DNA of 64,000 nt, from positions 287,175 to 351,174 of the forward strand of contig JBBPTG010000012.1 in NCBI GenBank assembly GCA_038093975.1, given 5' to 3'. Each line of letters starts with the position of its first letter. Positions within the stretch are counted from its first letter, which is position 1. A program made the position numbers and the translations under genes. Below the pieces are notes generated by a model that saw only the letters and a program-made list of their open reading frames with translations, ran no database searches and had not been told where the DNA came from. This DNA comes from Chalciporus piperatus (lineage: Eukaryota; Basidiomycota; Agaricomycetes; Boletales; Boletaceae). Of the stretch, positions 22,901 through 33,559 are shown one piece after another.

Positions 22901-25250
22901 AGGGTAGCATTAGCTCCTCGTAAGATGTCGTAGAGCTGGGGGGAATAACATCATTCATGAGAGAGGGGAAGATGGACAGCAGCTTGTCTCGATCTGCTCT
23001 GACGTTGTCCGTGTATACAACTCGTGGAGGTGAGTGACCATAAGCCTGAAGGGAGGGAAGGATTGACTGCATCACAGGGGCCCAGCCATCTTGTGCCTTT
23101 GAAAGAGTGAATGTCATGCCCCGGATCTCACTGTATTCATTGATGAAGGTATGAAGGGCTGTGAACACTGGAACTCCACCCTTCTTGCAGATTCGTTTGG
23201 CAATCTAGGACCTGGTTAGAATGCTTGGATGACATGCAGGCTGACTACCAGGAGCTCACCTTGAATGTATGATCATGCTTGAGAATAGTTGCAGGTCGAG
23301 AGCAAATCACCTGTTGTAGCTCAGGGGTTTCTTCTTCAACCATCATGTTGTAAAAGTGATTGAAGTATTGTGCACTTGGAACAAAGCCCGCATACCCATT
23401 GCGATCTCCAAACTCCCCAAAGGAGGCGGTGGTCGAGTTTGACCAGCAGTGGGTGAGTGTGCCTTTACGATTGGCAGCAAGGAGCTCCAGAAACTGGCAT
23501 CGGAGCTGATCATAGCGACGATAGTGAAGCGTCTGGACCATCGTTGTGAAGACCTTTGGACCCAGACCAATTCGTGATGACTCTCGAAGGAGTGCCACCA
23601 GACGATCGGTTAGCCCAGAGCGGTATGTGAGACGGAAGGTGAACTGATCTGCAATCACCCTTGGGAGTGCAGTGAGCAGTGATGGACTCCAACTCTGGTA
23701 GTTGCGGCGACACTGAGAGTGGGGACAGATGTATCGATAGCCAATGAGGTAAACACATTGATCGATGTCGACGGTGCGGCGTGGGCTGTCCGCAAAGCCA
23801 TGCTTGGATAGGTATACTCGTGCAGTCTTCGTGCCTGACCTACCTGCAGCCAGACAGGCAGGGCAGGGGATCTTGTCAACGAAGAGATGGGGAAGCCAGA
23901 CAAAGAATCGAGGTCGGTGAAATGTGGCAGCAGATGAGCCATCATATGATGAGCGAGCAGCAAGGAATTGGCTTTCTCCGCCATCATAAAACGAGTATCT
24001 ATCGTAACATGATGGCATGTGGGACCGGTTCTGTTTGATTTCACGGACGAGCTGGTCGCGAACACGAAGGTACTCGGCCTTCAGCCAAAGTGGCATTGTC
24101 GATCGGAACTGCGAGGGCTTTGATGAAGCAGCATTGGCAGCTGCTGTCTCCGTGGACATGGGCTCTCGGTCAGGTTCATCATCGGGACTCATTCTAAATT
24201 CATTCTCTACTTCAGGGTCCTCTTCTCCCTCAGGCTCTTCCTCCTCGTCATCCTTTTCCTCTGTGATACTCTGCAAAGTGGCCGTCAAGTCTGACCCATA
24301 TGGGTTGTCGACCTGTGGAGCTGCCCATTGACGCACAGCCTGAGGCAGCGAGCTGGCCTCGGGCAGACCTCCGACATCTGCCGGGGGCAGTTTCTCACCC
24401 AATGATGAGGTCTCGATGACGACGGGAGCGGTTTCCTGTGGCGATGAGGCATCGGCAGCATAAGGGAGGTCGATATCTGTGATGGTAGGTTCAATGTCGG
24501 AGTCTGTGTGAGTCAGATCGACAACATCGGCATGTGCGGATGGGTCGTCTGTGCTCGGATGGACAGGGGATGGGTGGCGAACCTCGCCGTGCACGATCGG
24601 GGGGGAATCGGCTGAGTTCTTTTGTGTTTCGGGTTTCTCGTGGATCTCTGGATGTCATTCCAAGTCAGTCATCAAAATCAACTGTCGGACAAGCTGGGAG
24701 TACTCACGATGTGCGGCAGGACCACCCTCACCCTGTTTTGCAGCTGGCTCAGCTGCTGTGTGATCTACAGCCTCCTTTGGACCCTCCGAGCGATTGTTTC
24801 CGGCGCGAGGAACAGACTGGGCGGGTTTTTGAGGTACGGTCGTCGAGTTTTCGGGCGGATCAGCTCGATCGCGAGCCTGTACGGTCTGGTGGCCTGTTTT
24901 GTTTCGCGCGGTGGTTAGCGGGTCGTTTGTCAGTGCTCGAAATACTACTACTACATACCTGTGTTGGCTATCGGCTGAATCGTTGTTTTATTTGCCGCAG
25001 CGGCTGATCCGCTCGTGCTTGGTGTGGTGGTAACCTGGGGATCTTGGGAAGCTGGTGTGGCCTGGTTGTGAGTGAAATCTCGAAAGGAGAGCTCATCGAG
25101 CTTACCGAGTTGTGCCTCACGAGGCTTTTGAGGTTGAGGTGGCCGACCATCTTTGTATGGGCGACCAACATTTCGTGCGCCCGGTTTGTTCTTGGATCCT
25201 TTGGGGCGGCCACGGCCACGTTTGACGGGCAGTTCGGTTGGTTCTGACAT
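19955..25250 (-). CDS. Transposase-like protein with DDE-like core and degenerate 3'-5' exonuclease domain (copy A)
   Basis: Seven exons (25250-24959, 24893-24708, 24647-23260, 23204-22704, 22645-21113, 21074-20625, 20563-19955) join in phase to 1652 residues. In order: AT-hook-like KRGRGRPKGSKNK and NVGRPYKDGRPP; a low-complexity acidic region (about 288-310); a Cys-rich region with CPAC (421-424) and CPHSQC (467-472), resembling DUF6729; DHTFK with Asp619; VYTDNVRAD with Asp688; a WRN/RNase D-like exonuclease fold (about 753-912); GDIWHLFHQF; RGTNDLEGGVHQ with Glu1265; and a C-terminal CTHCFSTEC...C cluster near 1591-1608. I infer a DDE-type catalytic core interrupted by the exonuclease-like domain. 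Exonuclease positions D, E, D, D read Gly759, Gln761, Asn824 and His904. No stop or frameshift is seen. Confidence 0.75.
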
Positions 25251-25362
25251 CAGTTTCTTGAGTATGTAGTGGCGAGTGTCGAGCGAGTGGCTGCAGTAGG
25301 TCGCTTAGTGATTGCGTCGAGGTGGCGGGCCGCGCCGGGCCACTAGGTCTAGGTTTCGAACT

Positions 25363-25379
25363 CCGCTAGGTCCTAGCGG
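25363..25379. repeat. 17-bp perfect palindrome in copy A
   Basis: CCGCTAGGTCCTAGCGG has 8-bp perfect arms around one base. It lies about 115 bases upstream of the transposase start codon and 29 bases from the element end. The same site in copy B is 31119-31135. It may be a transposase-binding site or an end hairpin (inference). Confidence 0.6.
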
Positions 25380-25704
25380 TGTCCAAGCATAGAGAGACTC
25401 CCGCGGTGGGCAATGTACCTATAGTTGTACAAGCCACGAAACAATTAAAACAATTAAATAAATTAATTCGACGTGCAGCGTACCCTCGTAGCTCGACATT
25501 CTGCTCGTGTTCACGAAACAATCACAACAACATATATTTACACAACTTCGAGCAGTGAGGTACATACTACAATGAGCTAAAAAGCGAAAAAAGGCACAAA
25601 AAAGCGGTCAAGTAGTGCCAAATCAAACACGAGACTGGGAGAGCAATGGACAAGGCGAGAATCAGTGTGACAAGAAGCAGAAAAAGGTAGGATGAAGTAC
25701 TGTG

Positions 25705-28700
25705 TCATAGAGACAAGACATGGAGGAGGGATGAGTAACTACTAAGCATTGAGCCTGAGTAAGGAGAGGATGACTGTGAGTCGAGCACAACCTGAGTACG
25801 AATGAAAACATACTTTCGTCGCTTTGAAATGAGGATTGGACACTTCTCGACACCCCATCGCCCCTTGCACTCAGTGCTGAAGCAGTGCGTACACGTTCGG
25901 CGCCTCGGAGTGTTCTTTGACGAAGTTGTTGCGTCATCTCCGTCCGTGGGCTCAGCTCGAGCGAGTGCGCGTTTTTTCGAGTTAGAGTGTGCAGGGGGGT
26001 CCGGTTTGTCACCATACTGGAACTGGAGTGCAGATTGGGCGAATTGATGGTCAGTGAGAGCTTTGTTGACTTGCCAGCGAGTGGCAGCGTCCGTTTCATT
26101 TGCCGACCCGGAAGTGGCTGCACGCTGTGGTGGAGCTGCAATGCTGTCGAAGAGAAGCTGTGGGAGTGTGCTGGATACCGAGGATGGAAGTCCAGTTTGA
26201 TTCGTGAGGAGGTTTCGGATGGTTCTGGTATGCTGCGAGCTGAGGTTGGTAGAGGCTTTCTCGTTCGTGAAGTCGAGCCATGACTTGTAATAGGTCCTGA
26301 GCTGCTCGGGAATCTACAGCAATTTGTGTTCGAGTTAGTAAGTCCTCTGACTGGTGTCAAATGGGTGAACACACCTTGTAGAAAATTGTCTTCCCCTCTG
26401 CATGAGCATTGAAATCCGAGGCAAGGGTCTCGAAATCAGGACCATCCGATGTTGAACTCCGTGAGAAGATATAGAGTTGGAACAAGGCACGTTCAGCGCG
26501 GGTGTGAATGGGCATGACCGCAAATCGAGTGCCTTGCCGAAGGCTCAAAAACAAGTGTAGAGGCTTCTGTTCACGCGCGAAAGCCCCGCTGTAGGGAAGC
26601 ATCTGATACTGTGCTTGAGTGGTGTCGTCCAGTGGCAGGACACCAAACGGCTCTTTTGTGCGATCGTAGTTGTCGCCGTTGACCCACTTTTCGAACCCAG
26701 CAAGTGAGTCTTCAGTGGTTTGTTCAAGCAGTGTCGCAACACGATTCTTGAGTTTGACGTCGAAATGACCAATGTAGGGCTGGCCAGTGCGATTTACTGT
26801 CCCAACCTGGATACCAGACAAAAGCTAGAGTAATTTAAGTTTCAGATACAAGTAGCACACACCTGCATGTTGTGCTTGACTGAAAAATCGAGCGCAAAGT
26901 TGACTGCCCGTTGCTCGGAAGCATTGAAGGATGGAAAGTGTCGGATGATGCTCTGGTGCACACCCCCCTCAAGATCATTTGTTCCACGGCAGCAACGATA
27001 GAGCTTGAGGCCATCTTTGTCCTTGCCAATTTCAAAGTACAGAGAGATTCCTGGTGGATCTGAGTAATAACCTCCTCGTATATTCTCCAGGATGTTCTTG
27101 GTTATGTCCCATGCTGCCTCATTGAACAGAGGCTGGCCAGTTGTTGAATCGATCAGTGGTCCAAATGTCTTCAACACTGCTGCAACACGGCTGAATAAGA
27201 TTTCGGGTCCAGGCACATAACGGCGGACTCGTGTGAGCACCCATCTGGGTGCTGACATCAGCTTGGCCTCATAGGTTGTCTTCTTGGTCTCCAAGACTGT
27301 CCTGACGGCCTGCTGGTCAGTGGGATCAGTGAGGAAAATTGCTGCACTGAGAGCTCGAACGAATGGGCGCCGCAGTCCATGGTGGAGAGAAATGGGAAAT
27401 TGATGGAAAAGGTGCCAGATGTCACCAACAACTGATGACCGCATAAGTTGAAGGACTGTTGGATCGAGCTGTAAAACTGCAAGAATGAGATCGCAAATTG
27501 CCTTGTGGGCTTCTGGGTTGCGCTCGGCCTGGTTAGGATTTTGTTCAGTGACAACATTCCCACCTTGCTCCAGGTCATCCCGTGAAGACAGAAATGCCCT
27601 TCCCTCCAAAAAGTCAACTGGATCTGGCTGCTCGAAATTGTCGAGGTCAAGGGAGGAAGGAGGATGTGAAATGTCAGGCCCCATGAAGAGCATGCCTTGA
27701 GGGCGAAGCTCATGGGAAGCTCGTGTTCGAAGAGATGACAGGTTACATAGCATTGAAAATGGAACAGGTCCAAAGGCAGATAAAGGAGTAGGCTGCCGGG
27801 ATTCGACAAGAGTAGGAGAGATGAGGTAGGCTGGGACAATTACTTGCTGAACAATGATGACAGTGCGAGATTTGATGACATTGACTCCCTTGAATGTGGC
27901 AGGCCTGTCAAGTGAGATCATGCCATGCACAAGCTCGCGTCCATCTGGAGCAAACATGGTCACTGAAGTTCCTCCTGGAGTATTGGATTCAACCAGTTGA
28001 GGACAGTCAGTGGTGGTGAGGACCTCGTAAATGTGCCATGCAGCATACACATGCAATGCTGCATAAGCAACAAACACAGGCTTCAAGGACTTCTCTACCC
28101 AATCTTGGCTGATGCAGACCTCAGGATTCTGCACAAAGCGCTTTCGAAGGATAGAAGCACATAGTGAAACCAGGGACATGCTGCCACTGAATGGAAGGGG
28201 CAAGTGGTTCTTGATCAGGTTGAAGAGCTCAACATGGCCCAGAAATGGTCCAGTTGAGTTGGGGGTACAATCACCATGCAGCCGCTTGAAGTTGACTCTG
28301 ACATCCACACCAACCTTCTTATAGACCTCTGAGCATAGGAAGGTCTGTAGTGCATGTGGGAGAGTGATGTACCCATCATGCATGAAGGAATGGGTCTAGT
28401 AAGAAATGGTCAACTCAATGTACAACATTCTTCAACATCACAGGCATACACACCTGAATCAGATAGACTGTCTTCTGATATGCAACCTCAATGACAGCAA
28501 CACGCCCAGAGAGTCCTGTTGAGATCTGCACTGGAAACTGAAGCCCAAAGCCAATCACGACAGGGGTTGCATCAGTGTGGTGATTCATGATGATGTTGAA
28601 CTGCAAGTTCACTTGTTGAGCTGTGGTGAGCTGAACCACCCTCCAGTTTGAGGGTAGCATTAGCTCCTCGTAAGATGTCGTAGAGCTGGGGGGAATAACA

Positions 28701-31006
28701 TCATTCATGAGAGAGGGGAAGATGGACAGCAGCTTGTCTCGATCTGCTCTGACGTTGTCCGTGTATACAACTCGTGGAGGTGAGTGACCATAAGCCTGAA
28801 GGGAGGGAAGGATTGACTGCATCACAGGGGCCCAGCCATCTTGTGCCTTTGAAAGAGTGAATGTCATGCCCCGGATCTCACTGTATTCATTGATGAAGGT
28901 ATGAAGGGCTGTGAACACTGGAACTCCACCCTTCTTGCAGATTCGTTTGGCAATCTAGGACCTGCCAGTGGTTAGAATGCTTGGATGACATGCAGGCTGA
29001 CTACCAGGAGCTCACCTTGAATGTATGATCATGCTTGAGAATAGTTGCAGGTCGAGAGCAAATCACCTGTTGTAGCTCAGGGGTTTCTTCTTCAACCATC
29101 ATGTTGTAAAAGTGATTGAAGTATTGTGCACTTGGAACAAAGCCCGCATACCCATTGCGATCTCCAAACTCCCCAAAGGAGGCGGTGGTCGAGTTTGACC
29201 AGCAGTGGGTGAGTGTGCCTTTACGATTGGCAGCAAGGAGCTCCAGAAACTGGCATCGGAGCTGATCATAGCGACGATAGTGAAGCGTCTGGACCATCGT
29301 TGTGAAGACCTTTGGACCCAGACCAATTCGTGATGACTCTCGAAGGAGTGCCACCAGACGATCGGTTAGCCCAGAGCGGTATGTGAGACGGAAGGTGAAC
29401 TGATCTGCAATCACCCTTGGGAGTGCAGTGAGCAGTGATGGACTCCAACTCTGGTAGTTGCGGCGACACTGAGAGTGGGGACAGATGTATCGATAGCCAA
29501 TGAGGTAAACACATTGATCGATGTCGACGGTGCGGCGTGAGCTGTCCGCAAAGCCATGCTTGGATAGGTATACTCGTGCAGTCTTCGTGCCTGACCTACC
29601 TGCAGCCAGACAGGCAGGGCAGGGGATCTTGTCAACGAAGAGATGGGGAAGCCAGACAAAGAATCGAGGTCGGTGAAATGTGGCAGCAGATGAGCCATCA
29701 TATGATGAGCGAGCAGCAAGGAATTGGCTTTCTCCGCCATCATAAAACGAGTATCTATCGTAACATGATGGCATGTGGGACCGGTTCTGTTTGATTTCAC
29801 GGACGAGCTGGTCGCGAACACGAAGGTACTCGGCCTTCAGCCAAAGTGGCATTGTCGATCGGAACTGCGAGGGCTTTGATGAAGCAGCATTGGCAGCTGC
29901 TGTCTCCGTGGACATGGGCTCTCGGTCAGGTTCATCATCGGGACTCATTCTAAATTCATTCTCTACTTCAGGGTCCTCTTCTCCCTCAGGCTCTTCCTCC
30001 TCGTCATCCTTTTCCTCTGTGATACTCTGCAAAGTGGCCGTCAAGTCTGACCCATATGGGTTGTCGACCTGTGGAGCTGCCCATTGACGCACAGCCTGAG
30101 GCAGCGAGCTGGCCTCGGGCAGACCTCCGACATCTGCCGGGGGCAGTTTCTCACCCAATGATGAGGTCTCGATGACGACGGGAGCGGTTTCCTGTGGCGA
30201 TGAGGCATCGGCAGCATAAGGGAGGTCGATATCTGTGATGGTAGGTTCAATGTCGGAGTCTGTGTGAGTCAGATCGACAACATCGGCATGTGCGGATGGG
30301 TCGTCTGTGCTCGGATGGACAGGGGATGGGTGGCGAACCTCGCCGTGCACGATCGGGGGGGAATCGGCTGAGTTCTTTTGTGTTTCGGGTTTCTCGTGGA
30401 TCTCTGGATGTCATTCCAAGTCAGTCATCAAAATCAACTGTCGGACAAGCTGGGAGTACTCACGATGTGCGGCAGGACCACCCTCACCCTGTTTTGCAGC
30501 TGGCTCAGCTGCTGTGTGATCTACAGCCTCCTTTGGACCCTCCGAGCGATTGTTTCCGGCGCGAGGAACAGACTGGGCGGGTTTTTGAGGTACGGTCGTC
30601 GAGTTTTCGGGCGGATCAGCTCGATCGCGAGCCTGTACGGTCTGGTGGCCTGTTTTGTTTCGCGCGGTGGTTAGCGGGTCGTTTGTCAGTGCTCGAAATA
30701 CTACTACTACATACCTGTGTTGGCTATCGGCTGAATCGTTGTTTTATTTGCCGCAGCGGCTGATCCGCTCGTGCTTGGTGTGGTGGTAACCTGGGGATCT
30801 TGGGAAGCTGGTGTGGCCTGGTTGTGAGTGAAATCTCGAAAGGAGAGCTCATCGAGCTTACCGAGTTGTGCCTCACGAGGCTTTTGAGGTTGAGGTGGCC
30901 GACCATCTTTGTATGGGCGACCAACATTTCGTGCGCCCGGTTTGTTCTTGGATCCTTTGGGGCGGCCACGGCCACGTTTGACGGGCAGTTCGGTTGGTTC
31001 TGACAT
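25705..31006 (-). CDS. Transposase-like protein with DDE-like core and degenerate 3'-5' exonuclease domain (copy B)
   Basis: The exon pattern is the same as in copy A, shifted by 5750 bp downstream of intron 3 and by 5756 bp upstream of it. The protein is again 1652 residues with no interruption. I see four amino-acid differences from copy A: Pro to Ser in FADSPRR, Val to Ile in QFNVIMNHH, Leu to Ile in ILENLRGG and Ser to Leu in KPLHSFLS. None touches the DDE-like residues, the replaced exonuclease positions or the cysteines. Both copies could therefore still be translated. Transcription would read away from copy B's right end and through into copy A. Confidence 0.75.
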
Positions 31007-31118
31007 CAGTTTCTTGAGTATGTAGTGGCGAGTGTCGAGCGAGTGGCTGCAGTAGGTCGCTTAGTGATTGCGTCGAGGTGGCGGGCCGCGCCGGGCCACT
31101 AGGTCTAGGTTTCGAACT

Positions 31119-31135
31119 CCGCTAGGTCCTAGCGG
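31119..31135. repeat. 17-bp perfect palindrome in copy B
   Basis: Identical to the palindrome at 25363-25379 and in the same place relative to the transposase start and the element end. Confidence 0.6.
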
Positions 31136-31164
31136 TGTCCAAGCATAGAGAGACTCCCGCGGTG

Positions 31165-31579
31165 CGCACTGTGCATCAACAAAGTCACATGACACCGAAC
31201 CGACTCGGTGTCACGTGACCTTGCGTCCGACACGAGGTGGGAGAATTGCAAGGAAAACACGAATGAATGAATTGGACAAATGTCACTTTATCCTGCGACC
31301 GCGACGATGTTGCTCATTGGCAAAGTCAACACGTTGGGTTTCCGAACGTCTCAAAATCTCACCCGCAGTAGGAACGGTAATCTTAGTCAAAAATCCAGTA
31401 TGAAGCGACCAGGGAAATACTTTTACTTTTACGTGCGCCACCGCCGCTACGTGTGTACCAGTGACCACAACCAAGTTTACCAGTCCATCTATTGACGGCT
31501 TACCTGTCTAACTTTATTCCCCCGCTTCCACTAATACGCAGCCTCTCAGCTTAAACCGAGTCCCCTGTTAATCCTTGCT
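31165..31579. other. Intergenic flank with imperfect hairpin
   Basis: Sequence between element copy B and gene X1. It includes a 15-bp inverted repeat with one mismatch (31184-31198 and 31205-31219, six-base loop). One arm contains the E-box CACGTG and the other CACATG. From about 31530 the sequence resembles the region upstream of gene X2. No gene is evident. Confidence 0.5.
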
Positions 31580-33215
31580 ATGGTACTCCACAGCCCACCC
31601 GGTTGCGTCAACGATTATCCACAATGGTGAATCTGACGCTGAATTTGTGCCCTCGTGCTGAACATTTTCTATCTCACTAGGAGTTACATAGTCGGCAAAA
31701 TTATGGAAGACAACAGTGGGCCGGCTGTACCCCAATTCTACGACGCTACCAAAGTCGACAATGAACGCGACGTCGAGACCACCGTTGTAGCTTGGATTGG
31801 ATTCCCCAAGAAGGTATAGCATCGGGCCACAGCTCATGACGATGTTAAGGTTATATCTCGACTAATCGCATTTTCTCGGTTAAGCTTCGGTGGCCCAACG
31901 ACGAGGAGCGTTGGAAAGCGGCGGATGCATCCAGGGATGTTCAAGACGAATACCTCGAATGGTATGGGTCTGATATTTTCTTGGTCGTTTCCGACTCGAA
32001 CCAGCGCCTTAAATAGGTCTGTGAAGCGTAACACTGACAACAAGATTACCAAAATCGTGTTTTCAAGCGAGAGCCCTGAGGTAAGATCAAGCATTCCATA
32101 CTAATCACAACGGTACAATTAACTGCTATATAGTACTTCGAGTTCCTGGCTAAGAACCAGCCCGAAACACTTCTAGCTCTCTACAAAAAACACAACGACG
32201 CCAATATCGTGGAAAAAGACCTCTACACCGGAGATGGAGATCGGAGGCGATACGACGCGAAGAACAAATGGAACAAAGGGACCGATACTGGAACCATTAT
32301 GCATCTGTGAGTGGGATAATTGACCCGAGTCACTCAAGTATGCTCATTTTCTTCCAGGATCCATCCTACCAACACCCTATTCGCTAAGGTCGGTATTGTA
32401 GCTCAGGCCACGATTGTTAGAAAGCGCGGGGATGGAACGATCATCACCGATGCGCAGGAGTTGATCAAACACCCTGAGTATGGAATGCCAGGCAAAACCT
32501 CCGACCCGCACGTAAGTGTGTTTGCCACTGTTCGAACGCAATACTGAGGTCACAATCCTCTTCCAGATTGGAATATGTTGCAACAACCTAGTTCGCGAGC
32601 TGCCCCGCAGACTCACCATCAACGATCCGGTCGGCTTGTACATCCACTCGTGAGCTTCCAGTGCCCCCATTGGAGTGAATCAAACAATGACAATGATTCC
32701 TCCGAAGCGTAACCTGGGGGATGGTTGATCCTCCTGAGGGGAAGAACGATGACCCCTCGACGTTTTGGAAATGGACACGTGGATCGCCTGGTCATGTAAG
32801 CGTTGCTCCACTTTCATTATGGTTCGAACAGACGTGGGTTAAGCCGAAATCACATACATAGTACATGCGAGCGGAATTCGAGGTTCCCTCGGATAAAGGT
32901 TACGTCGTCGGCGATCTCCTGGTCAATGGAAAACCTCTCAAATATGGCGCCCAACTTGCTGGTGTGTTTTGCATGTTACCCCGCATCCATCAATGTGTTC
33001 ACAGTTATCTAGATTATATCCTCGTTTCGATCACTGTTAAAACCAGTGCGTGGAACGGCACTGCGGAGCCTCAACCCAGCCTTTCATCTTTCGAATACGG
33101 TAACTCGTCCTCCACTGCGGACAATACTAGTATATCGATTGCGGCGATGCCGGGGATGCCGCCCTCGTTGTTCGCAGATGGAGGTTCTACGCGCCTCCGC
33201 ACACGTACAGCTTAG
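31580..33215 (+). CDS. Conserved protein of unknown function, family X copy 1
   Basis: At least nine short exons can be followed: 31580-31626 and 31681-31813, then exons starting LRWPNDEERW, SVKRN, YFEFLAKNQP, LIHPTN, IGICCNNLVREL, VTWGMVDPPEG and YMRAEFEVP. The start ATG at 31580 matches that of the paralogue at 43129. Conserved-looking blocks include RDVQDEYLEW, KNKWNKGTDTGTIMHL and the Pro-Val-Gly-Leu-Tyr run. I recall similar proteins in basidiomycetes and some bacteria but cannot name the fold or activity. There is no signal peptide or membrane segment. The last intron-exon junction (near 32968-33045) is uncertain, so the C-terminal ~55 residues may be in another frame. It is paralogous to 43129-44910. 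Confidence 0.65.
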
Positions 33216-33559
33216 TCCGCCAGTCTTGTCCATCTGAATCAGCCTTGTAGCTACTCATGGCTACACTGCGAATATGTTTCCTCCCCTCACAAAGTACGAA
33301 GTTTTGAAGTCACGCACGATGGGGATAAGTACCGGGTTACAAGTTCCAGAATTATGCGGAAATATGTAGTAAACGAGCCGCCGGAAACTACAGAGAGAGA
33401 TGCACCTGAGAACACTGAGCGAGTTTCAAAGAGACAATTACGCTTACATGCCACCTCATACAGTGTCTTCAGATCTCAAGACGCCTATACCCATCCTTCA
33501 CAACTGTGGTTACTCTGTCAACAAGATAAGTGTATGCAACCTACACACTTCAGTGCCAT
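33216..33559. other. Intergenic region, nothing recognised
   Basis: About 340 bp between gene X1 and the condensin pseudogene. No coding run or repeat is recognised. Confidence 0.35.

Larger units (their letters stand above)
19659..25408 (-). mobile_element. Unclassified DNA transposon, tandem copy A
   Basis: This is a 5750-bp unit running from GGCAATGTACCTATAG to CTCCCGCGGTG. It is followed at once by a second copy with the same two ends. The unit carries one multi-exon gene on the minus strand. I find no terminal inverted repeats by comparing the ends, no poly-A tail, no LTRs and no shared direct repeat in the flanks (left flank ends TTAAAC, right flank after copy B starts CGCACTG). The end upstream of the gene has a 17-bp palindrome and GC-rich sequence; the opposite end is AT-rich. 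Limits were set by where the two copies stop matching the flanks. Confidence 0.8.
25409..31164 (-). mobile_element. Unclassified DNA transposon, tandem copy B
   Basis: This 5756-bp unit is a near-identical head-to-tail repeat of 19659-25408, joined without any spacer. By eye I count nine base substitutions and one 6-bp insertion (CCAGTG, within intron 3), so identity is about 99.8%. The ends match copy A exactly. The right flank is the unrelated sequence CGCACTGTGC. Confidence 0.85.

Noticed and set aside
19659..31164. Helitron interpretation of the head-to-tail element
   Set aside because: The ends do not show the TC start and hairpin plus CTRR end, and there is no Rep/helicase protein; the encoded protein looks DDE-like instead.
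19659..31164. Reading the two 5.75 kb copies as very long LTRs of one retroelement
   Set aside because: Each contains a whole multi-exon gene, there is no internal region between them and no reverse transcriptase.
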